Below are positions 37,627 to 51,827 of a stretch of DNA of 64,000 nt, piece by piece; position 1 is the first letter of the stretch, and each line of letters opens with the position of its first letter. Position numbers and translations under genes: made by a program. Origin of the DNA: Bos javanicus (lineage: Eukaryota; Chordata; Mammalia; Artiodactyla; Bovidae); contig NW_026894294.1 in NCBI RefSeq assembly GCF_032452875.1, positions 62,001 through 126,000 on the forward strand. Direction: 5' to 3'. The notes beneath the pieces are model-generated. The model was not told the origin of the DNA. It was given only the letters and a program-made list of their open reading frames with translations, and ran no database searches.

Positions 37627-37867
37627 GCCTGTTGAGTTGCGTATTTACTGTCTGCTCATGTGCTTGACAATTGCCACCTGAGCTGCACGATTCCTGCCTG
37701 TCATTTGCTTGACAATTGCCAGCTGTGCTGCGTAATTCCTGCCTGCTCAGCTGCTTGATTATTGCCTGCTGAGCAGCATGATTCCTCACAGTTGAGTCCC
37801 ATGATTATTGCCTGCTGACTGTATGATTCGTGCCTACTCAGCTCTTTGTTTATTGCCTCCAGAGGCA
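37627..37867 (+). repeat. Type A island with type B tail (chimera)
   Basis: The island is type A (TTTGTTTATTGCC before the dyad), with GTTGAGTTGCG, GCCACCTGAGC and GTCATTTGCTTG. The next 61 bases are type B tail (GTGTGTGACACCAAACATG), after which the type A tail follows in full. Its closest relative is the island at 45917. Confidence 0.84.
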
Positions 37868-39471
37868 TGATCAGTGTGTGACACCAAACATGATCAGCAC
37901 ATGATCAGTCACATGATCAATGAGCCATGATCAGTGTATGATAGCAAACATGATCAGCGCATGATCAGTCACATGATCAGCGCCATTAAGTCACGTGATC
38001 ACTACATGATAGTCATGTGATCAGTCCATGCTCAGTCACGGTAACAGTGCATGATCAGTCACGTGATCTGTGCATGATCAGTCACGTGTTCTGTACATGA
38101 TCAGTCACGTGATCAGTGCATGATCAATTACCTGATCAGTGCATGATCAGTCACGTGACCAGTGCATGGTAGCTATGTGATCATTGCATGATCAGCCACG
38201 TGAGCAGTGCATGATAGCCACGTGATCAGTGCATGATCAGCCACGTGATCAGTGCATGATCAGTCACGTGATCAGTGCATGATCAGCCACGTGATCAGTG
38301 CATGATCAGTCACGTGACAAGTACATGGTAGCTACGTGATCATTGCATGATCAGCCACGTGATCTGTGCATCATAGCCACGTCATCAGAGCATGATCAGT
38401 CACATGATACGTGTGTGAGAATCCACGTGACCAGTGCATAATATCAGTGCATGATAGGCACGTGAGCAGTGCATGATGAGTCACGTGATCAGTGCATGAT
38501 CAGTCACGTGATCAGTGCATGATCAGCCACGTGATCAGTGCATGATCAGTTACGTGATCAGTGCATGATCAGCCACGTGATCAGTGCATGAATAGTCACG
38601 TGACCAGTACATGTTAAGTACGTGATCATTGCATGATCAGCCACGTGATCTGTGCATGATAGCCACGTGATCAGTGCATGATCTGTCCCGTGATACATGC
38701 GTGATCACCCACGTGATCAGTGCATGATATCCACGTGATCAGTACAGGATAGCCACGTGATCACTTCATGATTAGTCACGTGATCTGTAAATGATCAGTC
38801 ACGTGATACGTGTCTGATCAGCCACCGGATCAGTGCGTGATGAGCCACGTGATCATTGCAGGATCAATTACGTGATCAGTGCATGATCAGTCACGAGGCC
38901 AGTACATGGTTGCTACGTGATCGTTGCATGATCAGCCACGTGAGCAGAGCATGATAGCCACGTGATCAGTGCATTATCAGTCACATGATCAGTACATGAT
39001 CAGACACGTGAACAGTGCCTGATCATTTACGTGATCAGTGCATGATCAGTCACATGACCAGTATATGGTAGCTTCGTGATCATTCCATGAAGAACCACGT
39101 GAGCAGTGCATGATAGCCATGTGATGTGTGCATGATGAGTTACGTGAGCAGTGTATGATAAGCCACGTGATCAGTGCATGAGTGCCACGTGATCCGTGCA
39201 TGATATGTCACGTGACAGGTGTGTGATCAGCCACGTGAGCAGTGCATGTTCAGCCACGTATTCAGTGCATGATAGCCACGTGATCAGTGCATGATCAGTT
39301 ATGTGAGCAGTGTATGATCAGCCACGTGTTCAGTGCATGGTCAGACACGTGAACACTGTATGATCAGCCACGTGATCAGTGCATGATATCCAAGTGATCA
39401 GTGCATGATCAATCACGTGATCAGTGTATGAGCAGCCACGTGAACAGTGCATACTCAGTCACGTGATCAGT

Positions 39472-39712
39472 GCCTGCTGAGCTGCGTATTTACTGTCTGT
39501 TCATGTGCTTGACAATTGCCAGGTGAGCTGCACGATTCCTGCCTGTCATCTGCTTGACAATTGCCAGCTGTGCTGTGTAATTCCTGCCTGCTCAGCTGCT
39601 TGATTATTGCCAGCTGAGCAGCATGATTCCTCACAGTTGAGTTCCATGATTATTGCCTGCAGACTGTATGATTCGTGCCTACTCAGCTCTTTGTTTATTG
39701 CCTCCAGAGGCA
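39472..39712 (+). repeat. Type A island, subtype A3
   Basis: It carries GTCTGTTCATGTGC, CCAGGTGAGC, CACAGTTGAG and CCTGCAGACTG. The CTGCAG change and GTTCAT are shared with the island at 42268. Confidence 0.86.
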
Positions 39713-41635
39713 CATGATCAGTGTATGATAGCAAACATGATCAGCGCATGATCAGTCACATGATCAGCGCCATTAAGTCACGTGATCACTACATGATAGT
39801 CATGTGATCAGTCCATGCTCAGTCACGGTATCAGTGCATGATCAGTCACGTGATCTGTGCATGATCAGTCACGTGATTAGTGTATGATCAGCCACGTGAT
39901 CAGTGCATGGGCAGTCACGTGATCAGTGCATGATATCGACGTGATCAGAGCATGATCAGTCACATGATACGTGCATGATCAGCCACGTGATCAGTGCATG
40001 ATCAGTCACGTGATGGGTGTATGATCATTCACGTGATCAGTGCATGGTAGCTACGTGATCAGTGCATGATCAGCCACGTGATCAGTGCATGATAGTCACG
40101 TGATCAGTGCATGATCAGTCACCTGATCAGTGAATGATCAGTCACGTGACCAGTATATGGTAGCTGCGTGATCATTCGCATGATCAGCCACGTGATCTGT
40201 GCATGATAGCCACGTGATCAGTGCATGATCAGACACGAGATCATGTGCATGATCAGCCACGTGATCAGTGCATGATCAGCCACGTGATCAATGCATGACC
40301 AGGCGCACGTGATCAGTGCATGTCCAGCCAAGTGATCAGTGCATGATCAGCCACGTGATCAGTGCATGATCAGTCACTTGATCACTGCAGGATCAATTAC
40401 GTGATCAGTGCATGATTAGTCAAGTGACCAGTACATGGTAGCTACGTGATCGTTGCCAGATCAGCCACGTGAGCAGAGCATGATAGCCACACGTGATCAG
40501 TGCATGATCAGTCATGTGATCAGTGCATGATCAGTCACGTGATCAGTTCATGGTCAGTCACGTGATCAGTGCACGTGATCATTCCATGATCCCGTGATCA
40601 GTGCATGATGTCATATGAGTCAATGCAGTGTATGGTCAGCCACGTGATCAGTGCACGAGTGCCAGTCCCGTGATGAGTCACGTGCATGATCAGCCAAGTG
40701 AGCAGTGCAAGATCAGCTACGTGATCAGTGCATGATCAGCCACGTGATCTGTGCATGATCAGCATGATCAGCGTGATCAGCGCATGATCAGACATGTGAA
40801 CATTGTATGATCAAACACGTGATCAGTGCATGATATCCACGTGATCAGTGCAGGATCAATCACGTGATCACTTCATGAGCAGTCACGTGAACTGTGCATG
40901 CTCAGAGACGTGATCCGTGCCTGATCTGCCAGCCGTGATCATTGCGTGATGAGCCACGTGATCAGTGCATCATGATTACGTGCTCAGTGCATGATTAGGC
41001 ACGTGACCAGTGCATTGTTGCTATGATCGTGATCGTTGCATGATCAGCCACACGTGATCAGTGCATGATAGTCACATGATCAGTGCATTATCAGTCACGC
41101 GATCAGTACATGATCAGTCACGTGAACTGTGCATGATCATTTACGTGATCTGTGCATGATCAGTCACGTGACCAGTGCATGATCAGTCACGTGACCAGTG
41201 CTATCGTGATCATTGCATGAACAGCCACGTGAGCAGTGCATGATAGCCACGTGATCAGTGCATGATCAGCAGTTACGTGAGCAGTGCATGATCAGCCACG
41301 TGATCAGTGCATGAGTCAGCCACGTGATCCGTGCATGATCAGCCACGTGATCAGTGCGTGACAGCCAGTGATCGGTGCATGATCAGTCCACGTGAGCAGT
41401 GCATGATATCAGTCCAGCCACGTATTCAGTGCATGATAGCCACGTGATCAGTGCATGATCAGTTACGTGAGCAGTGTATGATCAGCCACGTGTTCAGTGC
41501 ATGATCAGACACGTGAACATTGCATGATCAAACACGTGATCAGTGCATGATAGCCAAGTGATCAGTGCATGATCAGTCACGTGATCAGTGCATGAGCAGC
41601 CACGTGAACAGTGCATGCTCAGTCACGTGATCAGT

Positions 41636-41896
41636 GCCTGCTGAGTCTGCGTGATTTACTGTCACGCTCATGTGCTCATGACGTGATCATTGCATGATCA
41701 GCTGAGCTGCACGATTCCTGCCTGTCATCTGCTTGACAATTGCCAGCTGTGCAGTGCGTAATTCCTGCCAGCTCAGCTGCATGATTATTGCCAGCTGATC
41801 AGCATGATCCCTCACAGCTGAGTACATGATGACAATTGCCTGCTGATCTGTATGATCAGTGCATACTCAGCTCTGTGATTATTGCCTGCAGAGGCC
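41636..41896 (+). repeat. Scrambled type A island
   Basis: It is recognisable by CACGATTCCTGCCTGTCATC, GCTTGACAATTGCCAGCTGT and the partly changed dyad TGCCTGCAGAGGCC. Many positions are blended with the core unit (TGAGTCTGCGTGATTTACTG, CTCATGACGTGATCATTGC, GTGCAGTGCGTAATTCC, CTGATCTGTATGATCAGTGC). The tail reads GATAGCACACGTGATC. Confidence 0.72.
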
Positions 41897-42267
41897 ACGT
41901 GATCAGTGTATGATAGCACACGTGATCTGCGCATGATGAGTCACGTGAGCAGTGTATGATAGCCACGTGATCAGTGCATGAGTCACGTGATCCCTGCATG
42001 GTATGTCACGTGACAGGTGTGTGATCAGCCACGTCCAGTGCATGTTCAGTCACGGTATCAGTGCATGATAGTCACGTGATCAGTGCATGATCAGTTACGT
42101 GAGCAGTGTATGATCAGCCACGTGATCAGTGCATGGTCAGACACGTGAACACTGTATGATCAGCCACGTGATCAGTGCATGATATCCAAGTGATCAGTGC
42201 ATGATCAATCACGTGATCAGTGTATGAGCCGCCACGTGAACAGTGCATACTCAGTCACGTGATCAGG

Positions 42268-42508
42268 GCCTGCTGAGCTGCATATTTACTGTCTGTTCAT
42301 CTGCTTGACAATTGCCAGGTGAGCTGCACGATTCCTGCCTGTCATCTGCTTGACAATTGCCAGCTGTGCTGTGTAATTCCTGCCTGCTCAGCTGCTTGAT
42401 TATTGCCAGCTGAGCAGCATGATTCCTCACAGCTGAGTTCCATGATTATTGCCTGCAGACTGTATGATTCGTGCCTACTCAGCTCTTTGTTTATTGCCTC
42501 CAGAGGCA
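42268..42508 (+). repeat. Type A island, subtype A3
   Basis: It has an A2-like entry (GGGCCTGCTGAGCTGCATAT, GAGCCGCCACG upstream), but an A3 interior with CCTGCAGACTG. The dyad is intact. Confidence 0.86.
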
Positions 42509-43871
42509 CATGATCAGTGTATGATAGCAAACATGATCAGCGCATGATCAGTCACATGATCAGCGCCATTAAGTCACGTGATCACTACATGATAGTCATG
42601 TGATCAGTCCATGCTCAGTCACGGTATCAGTGCATGATCAGCCACGTGATCAGTGCATGATCTGTCACATGATTAGTGTATGATCATCCACGTGATCAGT
42701 GCATGGGCAGTCATGTGATCAGTGCATGATATAGACGTGATCAGTGCATGATCAGTCTCGTGATCAGTGCATGATAGCCACGTGATCAGTGCATGATCAG
42801 TCACCTGATGGGTGTATGATCATTCACGTGACCTGTACATGGTAGCTACATGATCATTGCATGATCAGCCACGGGAGTAGTGCATGATAGCCACGTGATC
42901 ACTGCATGATCAGTCACGTGATCAGTGCATGATCAGTCATGTGACCAGTACATGGTAGCTGCGTGATCATCGCATGATCAGCCACGTGAGCAGTGCATGA
43001 TAGCCACGTGATCAGTGCATGATCAGACACGAGATCAGTGCATGATCAGTCACGTGATCAGTGCATGATCAGACACGTGATCAGTGCATGACCAGGCATG
43101 TGATCAGTGTATGTCCAGCCAAGTGATCAGTGCATGATAGCCACGTGATCAGTGCATGATCAGTCACTTGATCACTGTATGATCAGCCACGTGATCAGTG
43201 CATGATCAGTCAAGTGACCAGTACATGGTAGCTACGTGATCATTGCCAGATCAGCCACGTGAGCAGTGCATGATAGCCACGTGATCAGTGCATGATCAGC
43301 CATGTGATCAGTGCATGATCAGTCACGTGATAAGTTCATGGTCAGTCACGTGATCAGTGCATGATCATCCCCGTGATCAGTGCATGTGGAGTCATATAGT
43401 CAATGCATGATAGTGCCGTGATCAGTGCACGATCAGTCCCGTGATGAGTGTATGATCAGCCCAGTGATCAGTGCAAGATAGCTACGTGATCAGTGCATGA
43501 TCAGCCACGTGATCTGTGCATGATAGCCACGTGATCAGCGCATGATCAGTCACGTGATACATGTGTGATCAGCCACGTGATCAGTGCATGATATCCACGT
43601 GATCAATGCAGGATAGCCACGTGATCACTTCATGATTAGTCACGTGATCTGTAAATGATCAGAGATGTGATACGTGTCTGATCAGCCACCGGATCAGTGC
43701 GTGATGAGCCACGTGATCAGTGCAGGATCAATTACGTGATCAGTGCATGATTAGTCACGAGACCAGTACATTGTTGCTACGTGATCGTTGCATGATCAGA
43801 CAAGTGAGCAGAGCATGATAGCCACATGATCAGTGCATTATCAGTCACACGATCAGTACATGATCAGTCAC

Positions 43872-45453
43872 GTGAACAGTGCATGATCATTTACGTGATC
43901 TGTGCATGATCAGTCACGTGACCAGTATATGGTAGCTTCGTGATCATTCCATGAAGAACCACGTGAGCAGTGCATGATAGCCACGTGATGTGTGCATGAT
44001 GAGTTACGTGAGCAGTGTATGATCAGCCACGTGATCAGTGCATGAGTGCCACGTGATCCGTGCATGATATGTCACGTGACAGGTGTGTGATCAGCCACGT
44101 GAGCAGTGCATGTTCAGCCACGTATTCAGTGTATGATAGCCACGTGATCAGTGCATGATCAGTTATGTGAGCAGTGTATGATCAGCCACGTGTTCAGTGC
44201 ATGGTCAGACACGTGAACATTGTATGATCAAACACGTGATCAGTGCATGATATCCAAGTGATCAGTGCATGATCAATCACGTGATCAGTGTATGAGCAGC
44301 CACGTGAACAGTGCATACTCAGTCACGTGATCAGTGCCTGCTGAGCTGCGTATTTACTGTCTGCTCATGTGCTTGACAATTGCCAGCTGAGCTGCACGAT
44401 TCCTGCCTGTCATCTGCTTGACAATTGCCAGCTGTGCTGCGTAATTCCTGCCTGCTCAGCTGCTTGATTATTGCCAGCTGAGCAGCATGATTCCTCACAG
44501 TTGAGTCCCATGATTATTGCCTGCTGACTGTATGATTCGTGCCTACTCAGCTCTTTGTTTATTGCCTCCAGAGGCACATGATCAGTGTATGATAGCAAAC
44601 ATGATCAGCGCATGATCAGTCACATGATCAGCGCCATTAAGTCACGTGATCACTACATGATAGTCATGTGATCAGTCCATGCTCAGTCACGGTATCAGTG
44701 CATGATCAGTCACGTGATCTGTGCATGATCAGCCACGTGATCAGTGCATGATCAGTCACGTGACCAGTACATGGTAGCTAAGTGATCATTGCATGATCAG
44801 CCACGTGATCTGTGCATGATAGGCACGTGATCAGAGCATGATCAGTCACATGATACGTGTGTGATCAGCCACGTGACCAGTGCATAATATCAGTGCATGA
44901 TAGCCACGTGATCAGTGCATGATCATTCACGTGATCAGTGCATGATCAGCCACGTGATCAGTGCATGATCAGCCACGTGATCAGTGCATGATCAGTCACG
45001 TGATCAGTGCATGATCAGCCACCTGATCAGTGAATGATCAGTCACGTGACCAGTATATGGTAGCTACGTGATCATTGCATGATCAGCCACGTGATCTGTG
45101 CATGATAGCCACGTGATCAGTGCATGATCAGTTACGTGAAACATGTGTGATCAGCCACGTGATCAGTGCATGATATCCACGTGATCAATGCAGGATAGCC
45201 ACGTGATCACTTCATGATTAGTCACGTGATCTGTAAATGATCAGAGACGTGATACGTGTCTGATCAGCCACCGGATCAGTGCGTGATGAGCCACGTGATC
45301 AGTGCAGGATCAATTACGTGATCAGTGCATGATTAGTCACCAGACCAGTACATTGTTGCTACGTGATCGTTGCATGATCAGCCAAGTGAGCAGAGCATGA
45401 TAGCCACGTGATCAGTGCATTATCAGTCACATGATCAGTACATGATCAGTCAC
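43872..45453 (+). repeat. Higher-order block 12 (single A)
   Basis: The block is 1582 bp with one A island (44336) and an intact 538-bp spacing from block start to the island stop-codon marker, the same as in block 1. It is the cleanest single-A block and a reasonable reference for the minimal module: head, A island, core, block end. Confidence 0.85.
44336..44576 (+). repeat. Type A island, subtype A3
   Basis: It carries CACAGTTGAGTCCC and GATTCGTGCC. It is nearly the same as the islands at 36205 and 51828, but without their indels. Confidence 0.87.
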
Positions 45454-45916
45454 GTGAACAGTGCATGATCATTTACGTGATCTGTGCATGATCAGTCACG
45501 TGACCAGTATATGGTAGCTTCGTGATCATTCCATGAAGAACCACGTGAGCAGTGCATGATAGCCACGTGATGTGTGCATGATGAGTTACGTGAGCAGTGT
45601 ATGATCAGCCACGTGATCAGTGCATGAGTGCCACGTGATCCGTGCATGATATGTCACGTGACAGTGTGTGATCAGCCACGTGAGCAGTGCATGTTCAGCC
45701 ACGTATTCAGTGTATGATAGCCACGTGATCAGTGCATGATCAGTTATGTGAGCAGTGTATGATCAGCCACGTGTTCAGTGCATGGTCAGACACGTGAACA
45801 TTGTATGATCAAACACGTGATCAGTGCATGATATCCAAGTGATCAGTGCATGATCAATCACGTGATCAGTGTATGAGCAGCCACGTGAACAGTGCATACT
45901 CAGTCACGTGATCAGT

Positions 45917-46157
45917 GCCTGCTGAGCTGCGTATTTACTGTCTGCTCATGTGCTTGACAATTGCCACCTGAGCTGCACGATTCCTGCCTGTCATCTGCTT
46001 GACAATTGCCAGCTGTGCTGCGTAATTCCTGCCTGCTCAGCTGCTTGATTATTGCCTGCTGAGCAGCATGATTCCTCACAGTTGAGTCCCATGATTATTG
46101 CCTGCTGACTGTATGATTCGTGCCTACTCAGCTCTTTGTTTATTGCCTCCAGAGGCA
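45917..46157 (+). repeat. Type A island, subtype A3
   Basis: It has GCCACCTGAGC and ATTGCCTGCTGAGCAGC, as at 37627, but with a normal type A tail. It therefore shows the state before the 58-bp net gain in block 11. Confidence 0.87.
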
Positions 46158-47976
46158 CATGATCAGTGTATGATAGCAAACATGATCAGCGCATGATCAG
46201 TCACATGATCAGCGCCATTAAGTCACGTGATCACTACATGATAGTCATGTCATCAGTCCATGCTCAGTCACGGTATCAGTGCATGATCAGTCACGTGATC
46301 TGTGCATGATCAGTCACGTATTCTGTACATGATCAGTCACGTGATCAGTGCATGATCAATTACCTGATCAGTGCATGATCAGTCACGTGACCAGTGCATG
46401 GTAGCTATGTGATCATTGCATGATCAGCCACGTGAGCAGTGCATGATAGCCACGTGATCAGTGCATGATCAGCCACGTGATCAGTGCATGATCAGTCACG
46501 TGATCAGTGCATGATCAGCCACGTGATCAGTGCATGATCAGTCACGTGACAAGTACATGGTAGCTACGTGATCATTGCATGATCAGCCACGTGATCTGTG
46601 CATCATAGCCACGTGATCAGAGCATGATCAGTCACATGATACGTGTGTGAGAATCCACGTGACCAGTGCATAATATCAGTGCATGATAGCCACGTGAGCA
46701 GTGCATGATGAGTCACGTGATCAGTGCATGATCAGTCACGTGATCAGTGCATGATCAGCCACGTGATCAGTGCATGATCAGTCACGTGATCAGTGCATGA
46801 TCAGCCACGTGATCAGTGCATGAATAGTCACGTGACCAGTACATGTTAAGTACGTGATCATTGCATGATCAGCCACGTGATCTGTGCATGATAGCCACGT
46901 GATCAGTGCATGATCTGTCCCGTGATACATGCGTGATCACCCACGTGATCAGTGCATGATATCCACGTGATCAGTACAGGATAGCCACGTGATCACTTCA
47001 TGATTAGTCACGTGATCTGTAAATGATCAGTCACGTGATACGTGTCTGATCAGCCACCGGATCAGTGCGTGATGAGCCACGTGATCATTGCAGGATCAAT
47101 TACGTGATCAGTGCATGATCAGTCACGAGGCCAGTACATGGTTGCTACGTGATGGTTGCATGATCAGCCACGTGAGCAGAGCATGATAGCCACGTGATCA
47201 GTGCATTATCAGTCACATGATCAGTACATGATCAGACACTTGAACAGTGCCTGATCATTTACGTGATCAGTGCATGATCAGTCACATGACCAGTATATGG
47301 TAGCTTCGTGATCATTCCATGAAGAACCACGTGAGCAGTGCATGATAGCCATGTGATGTGTGCATGATGAGTTACGTGAGCAGTGTATGATAAGCCACGT
47401 GATCAGTGCATGAGTGCCACGTGATCCGTGCATGATATGTCACGTGACAGGTGTGTGATCAGCCACGTGAGCAGTGCATGTTCAGCCACGTATTCAGTGC
47501 ATGATAGCCACGTGATCAGTGCATGATCAGTCACGTGATCAGTGTATGATCAGCCACGTGATCAGTGCATGATCAGCCACATGATCAGTGCATGATCAAT
47601 TACGTGATCAGTGCATGATCAGTCAAGTTACCAGTACATGGTAGCTACGTGATCATTGCCAGTTCAGCCACGTGAGCAGTGCATGATAGGCACGTGATCA
47701 GTGCATGATCAGCCATGTGATCAGTGCATGATCAGTCACGTGATCAGTGCATGGTCAGTCACGTGATCAGTGCATGATCATCCACGTGATCAGTGCATGC
47801 GGAGTCTTGTAGTCAATGCATGATAGCACCGTGATCAGTGCACGATCAGTCCCGTGATGAGTGTATGATCAGCCAAGTGATCAGTGCAAGATAGCTACAT
47901 GATCAGTGCATGATCAGTCACGTGATAGGTGTGTGATCAGCCATGTGAACAGTGCATGCTCAGTCACGTGATCAGG

Positions 47977-48213
47977 GCCTGCTGAGCTGCGTGATTACTG
48001 TCTGCTCATCTGCTTGACAATTGCCAGCTGAGTTGCACGATTCCTGCCTGTCATCTCCTTGACAATTGCCACCTGTGCTACGTAATTCCTGCCTGCTCAT
48101 CTACTTGATTATTGCCAGCTGAGCAGCATGATTTATCATAGCTGAGTTCCATGATTATAGCCTGCTGACTGATTCCTGCCTACTCAGCTCTATGTTCATT
48201 GCCTCCAGAGGCA
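47977..48213 (+). repeat. Type B island
   Basis: It carries GAGTTGCACG, CTACGTAATTCC and GATTTATCATAGCTGAG. The dyad is intact and followed by the B tail. Confidence 0.86.
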
Positions 48214-49713
48214 CATGATCAGTGTGTGACACCAAACATGATCAGCACATGATCAGTCACATGATCAATGCATGATAAGCCAGGTGATCAGTGCATGATC
48301 AATTATGTGATCAGTGCATGATCAGTCATGTGACCAGTACATGGTAGTTGCGTGATCATTGCATGATCAGCCACGTGAACAGTGCATAGTAGACACGTGA
48401 ACAGTGCATGATCAGTCACGTGATCTGGGCATGATCAGTCACCTGATCTGTGCATGATCAGTCACGTGATCAGTGCATGATCAATTACCTGATCAGTGCA
48501 TGATCAGTCACGTGACCAGTGCATGGTAGCTACGTGATCATTGCATGATGAGCCACGTGAGCAGTGCATGATAGCCACGTGATCAGTGCATTATCAGCCA
48601 CGTGATCAGTGCATGATCAGTCACGTGACCAGTACATGGTAGCTAAGTGATCATTGCATGATCAGCCACGTGATCTGTGCATGATAGCCACGTGATCAGA
48701 GCATGATCAGTCACATGATACGTGTGTGATCAGCCACGTGACCAGTGCATAATATCAGTGAATGATAGCCACGTGATCAGTGCATGATCAGTCACGTGAT
48801 CAGTGCATGATCAGCCACCTGAACAGTGAATGATCAGTCACGTGACCAGTACATGGTAGCTACGTGATCATTGCATGATCAGCCACGTGATCTGTGCATG
48901 ATAGCCACGTGATCAGTGCATGATCAGTCACGTGATACATGTGTGATCAGCCACGTGGTCAGTGCATGATATCCACGTGATCAGTGCAGGATAGCCACGT
49001 GATCACTTCATGATTAGTCACGTGATTTGTAAATGATCAGTCACGTGATACATGTCTGATCAGCCACCGGATCAGTGCGTGATGAGCCACGTGATCAGTG
49101 CAGGATCAATTACGTGATCAGTGCATGATCAGTCACGAGACCAGTACATGGTTGCTACGTGATCGTTGCATGATCAGCCACGTGAGCAGAGCATGATAGC
49201 CACGTGATCAGTGCATTATCAGTCACATGATCAGTACATGATCAGACACTTGAACAGTGCCTGATCATTTACGTGATCTGTGCATGATCAGTCACGTGAC
49301 CAGTATATGGTAGCTTCGTGATCATTCCATGAAGAACCACGTGAGCAGTGCATGATAGCCATGTGATGTGTTCATGATGAGTTACGTGAGCAGTGTATGA
49401 TCAGCCACGTGATCAGTGCATGAGTGCCACGTGATCCGTGCATGATATGTCACGTGACAGGTGTGTGATCAGCCACGTGAGCAGTGCATGTTCAGCCACG
49501 TATTCAGTGCATGATAGCCACGTGATCAGTGCATGAGCCGTTACGTGAGCAGTGTATGATCAGCCACGTGATCAGTGCATGGTCAGACACGTGAACACTG
49601 TATGATCAGCCACGTGATCAGTGCATGATATCCAAGTGATCAGTGCATGATCAATCACGTGATCAGTGTATGAGCAGCCACGTGAACAGTGCCTACTCAG
49701 TCACGTGATCAGG

Positions 49714-49954
49714 GCCTGCTGAGCTGCGTATTTACTGTCTGCTCATCTGCTTGACAATTGCCAGCTGAGCTGCACGATTCCTGCCTGTCATCTGCTTGAC
49801 AATTGCCAGCTGTGCTGCGTAATTCCTGCCTGCTCAGCTGCTTGATCATTGCCAGCTGAGCAGCATGATTCCTCACAGCTGAGTTCCATGATTATTGCCT
49901 GCTGACTGTATGATTCGTGCCTACTCAGCTCTTTGTTTATTGCCTCCAGAGGCA
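49714..49954 (+). repeat. Type A island, subtype A3
   Basis: GCTTGATCATTGCC replaces GCTTGATTATTGCC, restoring a TGATCA palindrome inside the island. The tail has CATGATCATCGC. Confidence 0.87.
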
Positions 49955-51827
49955 CATGATCAGTGTATGATAGCAAACATGATCATCGCATGATCAGTCA
50001 AATGATCAGCGCCATTAAGTCACCTGATCACTACATGATAGTCATGTGATCAGTCCATGCTCAGTCACGGTATCAGTGCATGATCAGCCACGTGATCAGT
50101 GCATGATCTGTCACATGATTAGTGTATGATCATCCACGTGATCAGTGCATGGGCAGTCATGTGATCAGTGCATGATATAGACGTGATGAGTGCATGATCA
50201 GTCTCGTGATCAGTGCATGATAGCCACGTGATCAGTGCATGATCAGTCACCTGATGGGTGTATGATCATTCAGGTGACCTGTACATGGTAGCTACATGAT
50301 CATTGCATGATCAGCCACGTGAGTACTGCATGATAGCCACGTGATCACTGCATGATCAGTCACGTGATCAGTGCATGATCAGTCATGTGACCAGTACATG
50401 GTAGCTGCGTGATCATCGCATGATCAGCCACGTGAGCAGTGCATGAGAGCCACGTGATCAGTGCATGATCAGACACGAGATCAGTGCATGATCAGTCACG
50501 TGATCAGTGCATGATCAGACACGTGATCAGTGCATGACCAGGCACGTGATCAGTGTATGTCCAGCCAAGTGATCAGTGCATGATAGCCACGTGATCAGTG
50601 CATGATCAGTCACTTGATCAGTGTATGATCAGCCACGTGATCAGTGCATGATCAGCCACATGATCAGTGCATGATCAATTACGTGATCAGTGCATGATCA
50701 GTCAAGTGACCAGTACATGGTAGCTACGTGATCATTGCCAGATCAGCCACGTGAGCAGTGCATGATAGCCACGTGATCAGTGCATGATCAGCCATGTGAT
50801 CAGTGCATGATCAGTCACGTGATCAGTTCATGGTCAGTCACGTGATCAGTGCATGATCATCCCCGTGATCAGTGCATGTGGAGTCATATAGTCAATGCAT
50901 GATAGCGCCGTGATCAGTGCACGATCAGTCCCGTGATGAGTGTATGATCAGCCAAGTGATCAGTGCAAGATAGCTACGTGATAAGTGCATGATCAGCCAC
51001 GTGATCTGTGCATGATAGCCACGTGATCAGTGCATGATCAGTCACGTGATACATGTGTGATCAGCCACGTGATCAGTGCATGATATCCACGTGATCAATG
51101 CAGGATAGCCACGTGATCACTTCATGATTAGTCACGTGATCTGTAAATGATCAGAGACGTGATACGTGTCTGATCAGCCACCGGATCAGTGCGTGATGAG
51201 CCACGTGATCAGTGCAGGATCAATTACGTGATCAGTGCATGATTAGTCACGAGACCAGTACATTGTTGCTACGTGATCGTTGCATGATCAGCCAAGTGAG
51301 CAGAGCATGATAGCCACATGATCAGTGCATTATCAGTCACACGATCAGTACATGATCAGTCACGTGAACAGTGCATGATCATTTACGTGATCTGTGCATG
51401 ATCAGTCACGTGACCAGTATATGGTAGCTTCGTGATCATTCCATGAAGAACCACGTGAGCAGTGCATGATAGCCACGTGATGTGTGCATGATGAGTTACG
51501 TGAGCAGTGTATTATCAGCCACGTGATCAGTGCATGAGTGCCACGTGATCCGTGCATGATATGCCACGTGACAGGTGTGTGATCAGCCACGTGAGCAGTG
51601 CATGTTCAGCCACGTATTCAGTGTATGATAGCCACGTGATCAGTGCATGATCAGTTATGTGAGCAGTGTATGATCAGCCACGTGTTCAGTGCATGGTCAG
51701 ACACGTGAACATTGTATGATCAAACACGTGATCAGTGCATGATATCCACGTGATCAGTGCATGATCAATCACGTGATCAGTGTATGAGCAGCCACGTGAA
51801 CAGTGCATACTCAGTCACGTGATCAGT

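Larger units (their letters stand above)
37277..43871 (+). repeat. Higher-order block 11 (four A islands, mosaic)
   Basis: It contains a chimeric A island (37627), an ordinary A (39472), a scrambled A (41636) and an ordinary A (42268). The segment from about 37.93 to 39.29 kb reappears at 46.16-47.53 kb with a constant offset of 8232 bp. The first 200 bp carry small losses (GCATAATAGTGTCACG, GACAGTGTGTG). The 40.2-42.1 kb stretch is the most irregular of the window. Confidence 0.78.
45454..51363 (+). repeat. Higher-order block 13 (A-B-A)
   Basis: A island (45917), B island (47977) and A island (49714). The first 2.1 kb is the partner of block 11 at 8232-bp offset. At about 47.53 kb the sequence switches into a different core tract (GATCAGCCACATGATCAGTG, then CAGTCAAGTTACCAGTAC) that leads to the B island. 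The last 1.3 kb resembles the 42.57-43.87 kb stretch. Confidence 0.82.
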
